From positions 1 through 22,236 of the forward strand of contig CAMDQP010000009.1 of the NCBI GenBank assembly GCA_945906115.1: a stretch of 22,236 nt of DNA, written 5' to 3'. The stretch comes from Opitutus sp. GAS368 (GTDB taxonomy: Bacteria; Verrucomicrobiota; Verrucomicrobiia; Opitutales; UBA953). The notes under the pieces were generated by a model. The model ran no database searches. It was not told the origin of the DNA and saw only the letters and a list, made by a program, of their open reading frames with translations. Of this stretch, positions 1 through 6,713 are shown piece by piece. The stretch's first letter is position 1. Each line of letters starts with the position of its first letter. The translations under genes and the position numbers were made by a program.

Positions 1-116
1 AAGAAGCCTGGACAGACGGCAAGATCAAGCACGGCAACCTCGTCCTCATCGTCGCCTTCGGCGCCGGTCTCACCTGGGGCGCAACTCTTCTCCGCTGGCA
101 TGAACCACCTCGCTAA
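1..116 (+). CDS. fabH: 3-oxoacyl-ACP synthase III (FabH), C-terminal end only
   Basis: This is the last 37 codons of a gene entering from the left edge; the first whole codon is at 3 and the TAA is at 114-116. The peptide contains GKIKHGNLVLIVAFGAGLTW followed by GATLLRW. This matches the C-terminal strand and active-site-proximal loop of FabH, the KASIII enzyme that condenses acetyl-CoA with malonyl-ACP to start fatty-acid synthesis. The catalytic Cys, His and Asn lie outside the window and cannot be checked. The gene overlaps the next one by 17 bp, so the two are probably co-transcribed. Identification rests on this short but very characteristic tail. Confidence 0.85.
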   Translation, partial: EAWTDGKIKHGNLVLIVAFGAGLTWGATLLRWHEPPR

Positions 117-1221
117 AACCCTCCTCGCCGTCGCGCTCCTGCTCGGCCCCATCGCCCACGCCGAATACGAACACTTCGAGGGGGAGTGGCGCCTCAAGCC
201 TAGCTCGACGAACGACGTCACCCCCGCGCACCGCCTGCCCGTCGTGCTGCTCGCGATGACCCACGCGGCCCAGACCGCCGCAGGCGGCGACGAAGGGACC
301 GCCATCAAGGAATGGTCCGTCATCGGTGAAGCCAACGCCGGCACCGAAGCCGAGGCCGTCTCCATCCTCGAGCGCGCTCGCCTGCATGCCGCGCGCCATG
401 AATTCGAGACCGCCACCGAACTCATCGACGACCTCTATGCGCGCCACTCGAGTTTCGCCAATTTCGGCGAAGCCGTGAAGCTGCAGTTCGAGATTGCGAA
501 CCGTCTCGCCGCTGGCGAACGCCGCAAGCTAGGCGGCTGGTTCCCGTGGTTCCGCGACCCCCAGGGAGCGGTTGCCCTCTGGCAGAAGACCCTCCGCCTC
601 GCGCCCAATGGCCCGTACGCGGACGAATGCCTCATCCGCACGGCCCGCCTAGGTCTGGATGGCGGCAATGATGCCAAGACGATCGAAGCCCTCGAACGTC
701 TCGTCAGCGATTACCCCACTTCCAAGTTCGCCGCCGAAGGTCTCGAGATGCTCGCCACGATGCGCTCCAAGGAATCACTCGGACCGGCCTGGGACCAAGC
801 TACCACCATCGAAGCCGCCGACCACTGGCGCACGCTGGCCGAACAGTTCCCCAACGACCCGCGCGCCAAGCAGGCCATCGAGCAGATCGCCCTTCTGCGC
901 GACCGCGCCGCCCGCGCTCGCCTGAATCTCGCCAAGTTCTACTTCTTCGACCGCAATAATCCGGAAGCCGCCAAACTGATGGCCAACGCTTGCCGCAACA
1001 TCGCGCCGGAATCAGCCGCCTCCAAGGAAGCCGAAGAACTCCTCGCCCGCATCCAGAAGGACCCGAATCCTCCGAAGGGCTTCGCCGACCGATTGCTCGG
1101 CACCGTTCCGCGTCCGCGCCCCGCCGCTGAAGCCAAACCGCAGGCCGTCGGCGGAGACCTCGATACGCTCGGCTTCAAGAAGGAGGAGCCGAAGTCCGCC
1201 ACGGGAGGAGACCGCCGATGA
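100..1221 (+). CDS. Secreted TPR protein, BamD-like (outer-membrane assembly factor family)
   Basis: The product has 373 residues. Residues 1-21 form a signal peptide with a hydrophobic core (LLAVALLLG) and an AHA-type signal peptidase I site. There is no lipobox cysteine, unlike classical BamD. Residues from about 100 to 310 are helix-turn-helix repeats of TPR type, for example around 190-225, where a segment ends in DYPTSKFAAEGLEML; the phrase 'sDYPtSkfa' is typical of BamD/YbgF-like repeats. The C-terminal 60 residues are rich in Pro, Lys and Ala and look disordered. The start at 100 lies inside the fabH end (17-bp overlap), has no Shine-Dalgarno and gives the complete signal peptide. The stop overlaps the start of the LptE-like gene by 4 bp (ATGA). 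The neighbour supports a role in outer-membrane assembly. A generic periplasmic TPR protein is the alternative. Confidence 0.7.
   Translation: MNHLAKTLLAVALLLGPIAHAEYEHFEGEWRLKPSSTNDVTPAHRLPVVLLAMTHAAQTAAGGDEGTAIKEWSVIGEANAGTEAEAVSILERARLHAARHEFETATELIDDLYARHSSFANFGEAVKLQFEIANRLAAGERRKLGGWFPWFRDPQGAVALWQKTLRLAPNGPYADECLIRTARLGLDGGNDAKTIEALERLVSDYPTSKFAAEGLEMLATMRSKESLGPAWDQATTIEAADHWRTLAEQFPNDPRAKQAIEQIALLRDRAARARLNLAKFYFFDRNNPEAAKLMANACRNIAPESAASKEAEELLARIQKDPNPPKGFADRLLGTVPRPRPAAEAKPQAVGGDLDTLGFKKEEPKSATGGDRR
1203..1210 (+). promoter_or_regulatory. Strong Shine-Dalgarno for the LptE-like gene
   Basis: GGGAGGAG ends 7 nt before the ATG at 1218. It is one of the few clear ribosome-binding sites in the window and lies inside the end of the upstream reading frame, so translation of the two genes is probably coupled. 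Confidence 0.6.
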
Positions 1222-1703
1222 AGCGCCTCCTTGCGCTGCTCGCTGCCTCCCTGCTCGCCGGTTGCTCCGCCTACCATCTCGGCGGACCCAAGCCCGCTTT
1301 CCGTAACATCGAAGTCGCGCCGATCCGCAATTCCACGGCACGCACCGGCACCCACGCGGTGCTGCACAGCAAGATTGTCGAAGCCCTCGCGGGCGATCCT
1401 CGCGTGAAGGTCGGCCCCGGCGAAGCCCGCCTTGAGGCCGAGGTCACGCGGTATCAGCGCGACGGCTTCACCACTAAGACCGGCGACGCGTACGCCTTTA
1501 CGAGCTACCGCGTGAGCTTCGAGGTGCGTTGCACCCTGACGACCGACGGCGGTAAGCGCGTGCTCTTCAAGGACCGCCTCTTCCGCTCCATCGCAACGCT
1601 GCAGGTCTCCGGCGATCCCGCCGCCGAGGAACTCAGCCTTGGGCCGTCGCTCTTCGGCGACATTGCCTCGCAGATCCGCGAAGCCGCCACCACCGCCTGG
1701 TAA
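1218..1703 (+). CDS. lptE: LptE-like LPS-assembly lipoprotein
   Basis: The product has 161 residues. It begins with a lipoprotein signal ending in the lipobox LLAGC (Cys16), so the mature protein should be lipid-anchored, most likely in the outer membrane. The pattern CSAYHLGG, then NIEVAPIRNST, then a mixed strand-helix domain with repeated charged strands is that of the LptE family, which plugs the LptD barrel and delivers lipopolysaccharide to the cell surface. Length is normal for the family. The start overlaps the preceding stop (ATGA) and has a strong Shine-Dalgarno. The BamD-like neighbour fits an outer-membrane biogenesis operon. Primary-sequence conservation in this family is low, so the call leans on the N-terminal pattern, size and context. 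Confidence 0.7.
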   Translation: MKRLLALLAASLLAGCSAYHLGGPKPAFRNIEVAPIRNSTARTGTHAVLHSKIVEALAGDPRVKVGPGEARLEAEVTRYQRDGFTTKTGDAYAFTSYRVSFEVRCTLTTDGGKRVLFKDRLFRSIATLQVSGDPAAEELSLGPSLFGDIASQIREAATTAW

Positions 1704-1705
1704 GC

Positions 1706-2356
1706 ATGAACCCCGCCGTCGTCGCCCCTTCCTTGCTCGCCGCGAATCACGGTGCGTTCGCACAGGGCGTCCGCACGGTGGAGGAAGCCGGCCTGACTTG
1801 GCTGCACGTCGACATCATGGACGGGCACTTCGTGCCCAACATCAGCTTCGGCCCGCAGGTCGTCGCGGACCTGCGTCCGCTGACGAAGTTGCACTTCGAC
1901 GTGCACCTGATGCTCAGCCATCCCGACCGCTACGTCGAGGCCTTCGCCCAGGCTGGAGCCGAACGCCTCACGGTGCATGTCGAGGCCGACCACGACGTCG
2001 CCAAGACTATTGCCGCAATCAAGTCCGCGGGACTTTCCGCCGGCATCGCGATGAACCCCGATGCCGACCCGCGCCGCCTGCTTCCTTACCTCGACTCCGT
2101 CGACCTCGTGCTCTGCATGACGGTCTTCCCCGGCTTCGGCGGACAGTCGTTCATCCCTTCCGTCCTCGACAGCATCCGCTTCATCGCCGCCGAACGCGCC
2201 AAGCGCGGCGCGAGCTTCCGCCTCGAGGTCGACGGCGGTATCACCGTCGAGACCGGCCGGCGCTGCCGCGAGGCGGGCGCGGACACGTTCGTCGCGGGCA
2301 CAGCCTTCTTCAAGGCGCCGGACCGCAAGGCCTTCGCGGCCGCGCTGACGGCCTAA
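1706..2356 (+). CDS. rpe: Ribulose-phosphate 3-epimerase
   Basis: The product has 216 residues, the normal length for Rpe, which interconverts D-ribulose 5-phosphate and D-xylulose 5-phosphate in the pentose phosphate pathway in the cytoplasm. The TIM-barrel motifs are in order: APSLLAANHG near residue 7, HVDIMDGHFVPN (His34, Asp36), FDVHLML (His67), PGFGGQSF near 142 and EVDGGI (Asp176). The four metal ligands and the catalytic aspartates are therefore present. The loop reads TVFPGFGG where many homologues have VNPGFGG, a mild change. The start lies 2 nt after the preceding stop, with no Shine-Dalgarno, so expression probably comes from the fabH-side operon. The 3' end overlaps the convergent rlmN stop by 4 bp. 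Confidence 0.96.
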   Translation: MNPAVVAPSLLAANHGAFAQGVRTVEEAGLTWLHVDIMDGHFVPNISFGPQVVADLRPLTKLHFDVHLMLSHPDRYVEAFAQAGAERLTVHVEADHDVAKTIAAIKSAGLSAGIAMNPDADPRRLLPYLDSVDLVLCMTVFPGFGGQSFIPSVLDSIRFIAAERAKRGASFRLEVDGGITVETGRRCREAGADTFVAGTAFFKAPDRKAFAAALTA

Positions 2357-3483
2357 GCCGCCGCGGGCGGAGGGGTTGCGCTCTGTGCCTTCTCCGTCTG
2401 GAGGCGCAACTGACCGCAGGCCGCGTCGATGTCGTGACCCTTCTCGCGACGGAGCGTCGCCGTCACGCCGAGCCCGCGGAGTTCCTTCACGAAGCGGTCC
2501 TGGCGCGTCAGAGACGGGCGCACCCAAGGCAAGCCTTCGACCTTGTTATACGGGATGAGATTCACGTGTGCGTGCAGTTCGCGGGCGATGACGGCGAGCT
2601 TCTTGGCCTGCTCGAGCGAGTCGTTGATGTCTTCGATTAGGATGAATTCCAAGGTCAGCATCCGGCCATGCTTGCGGGCGAAGGCCTTCGCCGCGGGGAT
2701 GAGTTCCTCGAGCGGGAACTTCTTGTTCACCGGCATAATCTGATTACGAACCTCGTTGGTCGCGCCGTGCAGACTGATGGCGAGGCGGAAGCCCAGCGGC
2801 TCCTCGGCGAGTTTGAGGATCTTGGGGACCACGCCCGAAGTGGAGATCGTGACCCGGCGGGCGCCGAAGCCGAAGCCCCAGGGCGCGTTCACGATGCGGA
2901 GGGCGGACATCAGGTTCTCGTAGTTGGCCAGCGGCTCGCCCATGCCCATGACGACGATATTATCGAAGGACGCCAGCCCTTCAGCGGCACGGGCGGGGTC
3001 GGTCTTGTCTTCGATGCGGCACACCTGAACCAACTGGGAGACGATTTCGCCGATTGAGAGGTCGCGCTTCCAACCATCGAGGCCCGAGGCGCAGAATTTG
3101 CACCCATAGGCGCAGCCGACCTGGGTCGAGATGCAGATCGTCCGGCGGGACTTCTCTTGCCCCACCCCCTCCATCGGGGCCCGGATAATGACGGTCTCGA
3201 TGAGGGAACCGTCCCGGAGACGCTGGAGGATTTTTTGGGTGACGTCCGAGGATTCCTTCCGCTGGACCAGACTAGTCGCCTCGAAATCATAATTAGCCGA
3301 AAGCCAGATCCGGAGGTTGGCTGGAAGGTTGGTCATCGCCTCCGGGGTCTCGGCTCGGCGGGGGTAGAGCCATTCGAAGACCTGACCGGCCCGGTAGCGA
3401 GGATGGCCGTCCGCGACTAATCGCTCGCCGAGGGTCTCGGGAGTTTCGCCGTGGATTGAGGGTTTTTCGGGCTTAAAGGCCAT
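2353..3483 (-). CDS. rlmN: 23S rRNA (adenine-2503-C2)-methyltransferase RlmN
   Basis: This radical-SAM enzyme has 376 residues. It methylates C2 of A2503 in 23S rRNA and A37 in some tRNAs. The iron-sulfur motif CAYGCKFC gives Cys124, Cys128 and Cys131. GMGEPLANY near 180, ISLHGA near 236 and LIPYNKVEG near 308 follow in family order. A conserved C-terminal Cys near 355 (DAACGQL) fits the catalytic methyl-carrying cysteine. The frame is open upstream to 3657, but that would overlap the divergent Gre gene and lie upstream of the predicted promoter. I chose the ATG at 3483, which begins MAFKPEKPSIHGETPETL; the ATG at 3516 (MPRQ) is the alternative. Neither has a convincing Shine-Dalgarno. The tail after residue 360 is a short Ala/Pro-rich extension. 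Confidence 0.95.
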   Translation of the reverse strand: MAFKPEKPSIHGETPETLGERLVADGHPRYRAGQVFEWLYPRRAETPEAMTNLPANLRIWLSANYDFEATSLVQRKESSDVTQKILQRLRDGSLIETVIIRAPMEGVGQEKSRRTICISTQVGCAYGCKFCASGLDGWKRDLSIGEIVSQLVQVCRIEDKTDPARAAEGLASFDNIVVMGMGEPLANYENLMSALRIVNAPWGFGFGARRVTISTSGVVPKILKLAEEPLGFRLAISLHGATNEVRNQIMPVNKKFPLEELIPAAKAFARKHGRMLTLEFILIEDINDSLEQAKKLAVIARELHAHVNLIPYNKVEGLPWVRPSLTRQDRFVKELRGLGVTATLRREKGHDIDAACGQLRLQTEKAQSATPPPAAA

Positions 3484-3555
3484 GTGAGACGCAGGCCAGG
3501 AGGGCTGTCGAGGCATAGACCCCCAAGCCCCCCGCCTTCCTGCTTGCAAGTGAGA

Positions 3556-3584
3556 ATTATTACCCCCAAAACCCATTTTTGCAA
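3556..3584 (-). promoter_or_regulatory. Predicted sigma70-type promoter for rlmN
   Basis: Read on the minus strand, TTGCAA (3584-3579) is followed after 17 nt by AATAAT (3561-3556), preceded by a T. This matches the -35 in four of six positions and the -10 in five of six. The region is an AT-rich island in GC-rich surroundings. Transcription would begin near 3549, upstream of both candidate rlmN starts. The last base of the -35 element is the first base of the divergent Gre start codon. Confidence 0.5.
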
Positions 3585-5551
3585 TGAGCAACAAGGCCCA
3601 CAACCCACAAGGTGGTAAAATCAACTCCCTGCAGGCCGCCATCGACTTGGTGGCCACGGGTCAGCCGGCCTTCTGCCTCCACCAAGCCTGGGGTATCGGC
3701 GTCATCCGCGCCTACGACGAAGCCACCAAGCGCCTCACCGTCGATTTCCCCGAACAGAACAAGAAGGCCCACGCCATGGATGCCGCCTTCTTCCTCGGTA
3801 AGATCGAGGTTATCAATCCCAACGGCGTCGTGGCCAAGGCCTACGGCGATACCAGCAAAGCCGAGGTCGCCAACATGGTCGCCAACGACCCTGCCAGCGT
3901 CGTGAAGGCCCTCCTCGCCGAATACCCTACTGGCGAATGCACCTCCTACGCCCTCGAGGCCAACCTCGACCGCGTCTATTTCGCCTCCCTGCCGGCTGGC
4001 AAGGATCGCGCCACCTCCTTCAAGGCCTGGTGGACCAAGGCTCGCGCCGCCCTCCGCAAGGACCGCGCCATCCTCGTCCCCGAGCGTAAAGGCGGCCTGT
4101 ACGCCCTGCTCGAAGCCCCCAAGGACCTCGGCGAAGACCTTTTCGCCCAGTACGAAAGCGCCCCGAATTTCGAACGTAAGCTCGTGCTCCTCGAAGAGCT
4201 CGCCGGCAGCGCCTCCGCGGAGACCCGCTCGGCCGCCAACGCTGCTAACCTCGAAAAGGTCTCCGCGGACCTCGCCAAGGAAATCAAGAAGCTCGAGACC
4301 GCCCGCAAGCGCGACAACCTCCCCGCCATCCTCGGTGGCATCTGGAACCGCGATAAATTCTTCCGCTCCGCCGTCGAGAACGTCGAGACCGTCACCCCGA
4401 CGGCCTCCGAAATCATCGCCCTCTGCACCGAAAGCGACCTCGCCTTCGTGGCGCTGAACATCCCTCACACCACCGAGAAGATCCGCAGCCTGCTCGACCT
4501 CGTCCGGGCGCATCACGGAGACAACTGGTCCGAACGCGCCTTCGACCTACTCCGCAATCGTGATATCGGCGGCACAAAGAGCGGCTCCGCCAAGCTCGTC
4601 TCCGAAACGATTGCCTACCTCTGCGACCAAGAACTCGCCGCCGCCGTCTCCGCCCGCTTCGCCCAGTGGCTCGAGACCCGCGAACTCCGCGCTCCGGTCA
4701 TCATCTGGGTCATCAAGAATCGCGACTCGAAGAAGTACGCCGATATCGTCGCCCGCCTGATCAACCCCTCGTTGCTCGGCGCCATCCTTTCTTCGATCGA
4801 CACCGAATCCCTCGAGTCCAACTCCACGGCCCGCATCCCACTCGCCAACGAACTCATCAAGGACAAGGAGCTCATCGCCAACATCTTGATCCCCGCCGAC
4901 GGCAAGAAGGCCGACAGCGAGACGATCTTCGACCTCACCCGCACGATGATGAGCAGCCAGGGCTTCGACGAGATGACCAAGAAGGCTCTCCTCTCCCGCC
5001 TCGCCAAGATCGAGCCGCACGTCCAGCGCCTCGCCAAGTCCAAGCATTCCGGCTCCGAAGCCGAGGAAAAGGAACTCCTCGTCTCCAAGCACTCGAAGGA
5101 AGAAAAGGAGCGCGAGCTCGAGGACCTCGTCAAGGTGCGCCTCCCCGCGGTCAAGGAAGCCATCCAGATCGCCAAGGAGCACGGCGACTTGAAGGAAAAT
5201 TCCGAATACAAGATGGCCCGCCAGGACCATGACACCCTCGCCGCCCGTCGCGCCGAGCTCGATGCGCTGCTGAAGAAGGCCAAGGTCACCGACTTCAAGG
5301 AAGCCAACACGGACACCATCAGCGTCGGCTCCAGCGTGGTCCTCCGCCGCGGCTCCGACCAGACGGAGTTCGCCTACGACCTGCTCGGCGCCTGGGACGG
5401 CGAACCGGAGAATAACATCCTCTCTTATATCTCCCCGCTGGCCAAGCAGTTCCTCAACCACAAGACGGGCGAGACCTTCACGACAAACATCAACGGTAAG
5501 GCCGAATCCTGGACCGTTATCCGCATCACCCGCTGGGTCGATAAGCGCTAA
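3584..5551 (+). CDS. greA: Large GreA/GreB-family transcription elongation factor with about 490-residue N-terminal extension
   Basis: The product has 655 residues, while ordinary GreA or GreB has about 160. The Gre module is at the C-terminus: a coiled coil begins near 500, the tip loop GDLKENSEY lies at 534-542 with the acidic pair Asp535 and Glu538 that stabilises the catalytic metal in stalled RNA polymerase, and a C-terminal globular domain follows (ISVGSSVVLRRG onward). The N-terminal part opens with a compact beta-rich segment (HQAWGIGVIRAYDE, residues about 35-48). It continues as a long alpha-helical, TPR-like region with many Ala, Glu and Lys. From memory, Chlamydiae carry a similarly enlarged GreA, so this is likely a PVC-type architecture. 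The role of the extension is unknown. The start ATG follows a 26-nt G-free leader with no Shine-Dalgarno. The gene is monocistronic, ending at the terminator at 5577. Confidence 0.9.
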   Translation: MSNKAHNPQGGKINSLQAAIDLVATGQPAFCLHQAWGIGVIRAYDEATKRLTVDFPEQNKKAHAMDAAFFLGKIEVINPNGVVAKAYGDTSKAEVANMVANDPASVVKALLAEYPTGECTSYALEANLDRVYFASLPAGKDRATSFKAWWTKARAALRKDRAILVPERKGGLYALLEAPKDLGEDLFAQYESAPNFERKLVLLEELAGSASAETRSAANAANLEKVSADLAKEIKKLETARKRDNLPAILGGIWNRDKFFRSAVENVETVTPTASEIIALCTESDLAFVALNIPHTTEKIRSLLDLVRAHHGDNWSERAFDLLRNRDIGGTKSGSAKLVSETIAYLCDQELAAAVSARFAQWLETRELRAPVIIWVIKNRDSKKYADIVARLINPSLLGAILSSIDTESLESNSTARIPLANELIKDKELIANILIPADGKKADSETIFDLTRTMMSSQGFDEMTKKALLSRLAKIEPHVQRLAKSKHSGSEAEEKELLVSKHSKEEKERELEDLVKVRLPAVKEAIQIAKEHGDLKENSEYKMARQDHDTLAARRAELDALLKKAKVTDFKEANTDTISVGSSVVLRRGSDQTEFAYDLLGAWDGEPENNILSYISPLAKQFLNHKTGETFTTNINGKAESWTVIRITRWVDKR

Positions 5552-5576
5552 GCACCCAGCCGAATCGCCTGCTGAC

Positions 5577-5605
5577 GAAGCCCCGGAAACGGGGCTTCCT
5601 CTTTT
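5577..5605 (+). terminator. Intrinsic terminator after the Gre gene
   Basis: A perfect 9-bp GC-rich stem (GAAGCCCCG at 5577-5585 with CGGGGCTTC at 5590-5598) closes a GAAA tetraloop and is followed by CTCTTTT. It begins 26 nt after the Gre stop. Confidence 0.9.
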
Positions 5606-5638
5606 GACACGGACGCCGGCGCACCCCAACCTGCCCGC

Positions 5639-6577
5639 ATGTCCGACCCCTGGGAAACCCTCCGCCTCCTAGCCGACCCGACCCGGTCCCGCATCCTGCA
5701 TCTGTTGCACCGAGGCGAGCTGGCGGTCGGCGAGCTCCAGGAAATCCTCGGACTCCCGCAGTCGCGTATCTCGACCCACCTCGCCCTGCTGCGCAAGGCT
5801 CAGCTCGTGAACGACCGCCGCGATGGCAAGAAGTCGTTCTACTCGCTCGCCCGCGACCTGCCAGTGAGTGTCGCCGGCATCGTGGACGCCGCCCTCGCCG
5901 CCAGCGCGCGCGAGCCCAAGTCCGCCGCGGACCAGCGCTCCCTGCAACGCATCATCGAGAAGCGCCGCCAAAAAGCTGAGCAACACTTCAACCTCGTTGC
6001 CGACCGCCTCGGCCGCAACTACTGCCCCGGCCGCTCATGGGAAGCGATCGGCCAGATGCTCTTCCTTCTCACACCGCGCGTGCGGATCGCCGACCTCGGC
6101 GCCGGCGACGGCACGCTCTCACGCCTCCTGGCCCGCCAAGCCGAAAGCGTCCACTGCGTCGATAACTCCCCCCGGATGGTCCAGGTCGGCCGCGCTCTGG
6201 CCAAGAAGGAGCACCTCCGGAACCTGACCTACGTCCTCGGTAACATCGAAAAAGTCCCCCTGCCTGACCGGAGCATCGACCTCGCCTTGCTCAGCCAAGC
6301 CCTGCACCACGCCGAGAACCCGCGACTGGCTCTATCGGAAGCCTTCCGCATCCTTAAGCCCGGCGGCCGCCTGCTCATCCTCGACCTCCGTGCCCATCGT
6401 TTCGAGAAAGCCCGGGAGCTTTACGCGGACCGCTGGCTCGGATTCAAAGAAAATGAACTTCACGACTGGATCGAGGAGGCTGGCTTCCGCCAATCCGAGG
6501 TGCGGGTCGTCGCCAAAGAAGTCAAAGAGCCCTGTTTTGAGACCATTCTAGCGACGGGCATGAAGCCCGGAGGCTGA
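5639..6577 (+). CDS. ArsR-family HTH regulator fused to SAM-dependent methyltransferase
   Basis: The product has 312 residues. Residues about 5-75 form an ArsR/SmtB winged helix (LRLLADPTRSRILHLL, then a recognition helix around QSRISTHLALLRKAQLV and the wing DGKKSFYSL). No clustered Cys or His metal site is visible in it. Residues about 115-312 are a class I methyltransferase of UbiE/Methyltransf_11 type: motif I RIADLGAGDG at 149-158, acidic Asp175 in CVDNS, and the late motif RILKPGGRLLILDL near 245. Fusions of this kind are known in several bacterial groups and are often linked to SAM or methionine-cycle genes; no such genes are in this window. The protein may sense SAM or SAH through the second domain, which is inference. 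It stands alone between a terminator and a 136-bp spacer. Confidence 0.85.
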   Translation: MSDPWETLRLLADPTRSRILHLLHRGELAVGELQEILGLPQSRISTHLALLRKAQLVNDRRDGKKSFYSLARDLPVSVAGIVDAALAASAREPKSAADQRSLQRIIEKRRQKAEQHFNLVADRLGRNYCPGRSWEAIGQMLFLLTPRVRIADLGAGDGTLSRLLARQAESVHCVDNSPRMVQVGRALAKKEHLRNLTYVLGNIEKVPLPDRSIDLALLSQALHHAENPRLALSEAFRILKPGGRLLILDLRAHRFEKARELYADRWLGFKENELHDWIEEAGFRQSEVRVVAKEVKEPCFETILATGMKPGG

Positions 6578-6713
6578 GTTATTCACAGGAGGGCCGACTA
6601 GGGCTTTTCGCCACCCTTATGTCACAACGAAAAGGGGGCTTATTGCTTGGCATAGTTAGAGCGAAAGGGCAATTTGACTTACCCCAACGTGGAGTTCCCT
6701 CTCCCTTCAACCG
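6578..6713. other. 136-bp intergenic spacer upstream of the TPR/ExbBD block
   Basis: This spacer is expected to hold the promoter of the five-gene TPR-ExbB-ExbD block, but I could not find a -35/-10 pair with acceptable spacing. It contains an inverted repeat (CTTTTCG at 6604-6610 and CGAAAAG at 6628-6634, 17-nt loop), which could be an operator or a weak hairpin. The last 18 nt before the start are G-free and pyrimidine-rich (6695-6712). No terminator with a T-run follows the ArsR-methyltransferase gene. Confidence 0.35.

Noticed and set aside
3484..3657. Extended N-terminus of rlmN
   Set aside because: The extra 58 residues resemble no RlmN, overlap the Gre gene and lie partly upstream of the predicted promoter.
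6555..6569. CGGGC-ATGAA-GCCCG hairpin at the end of the ArsR-methyltransferase gene
   Set aside because: It is inside the coding sequence, only 5 bp long and lacks a T-run, so it is not a supportable terminator.
6648..6664. TGGCAT followed by AGC, resembling a sigma54 promoter
   Set aside because: The -12 element does not match TTGC and the spacing is off.
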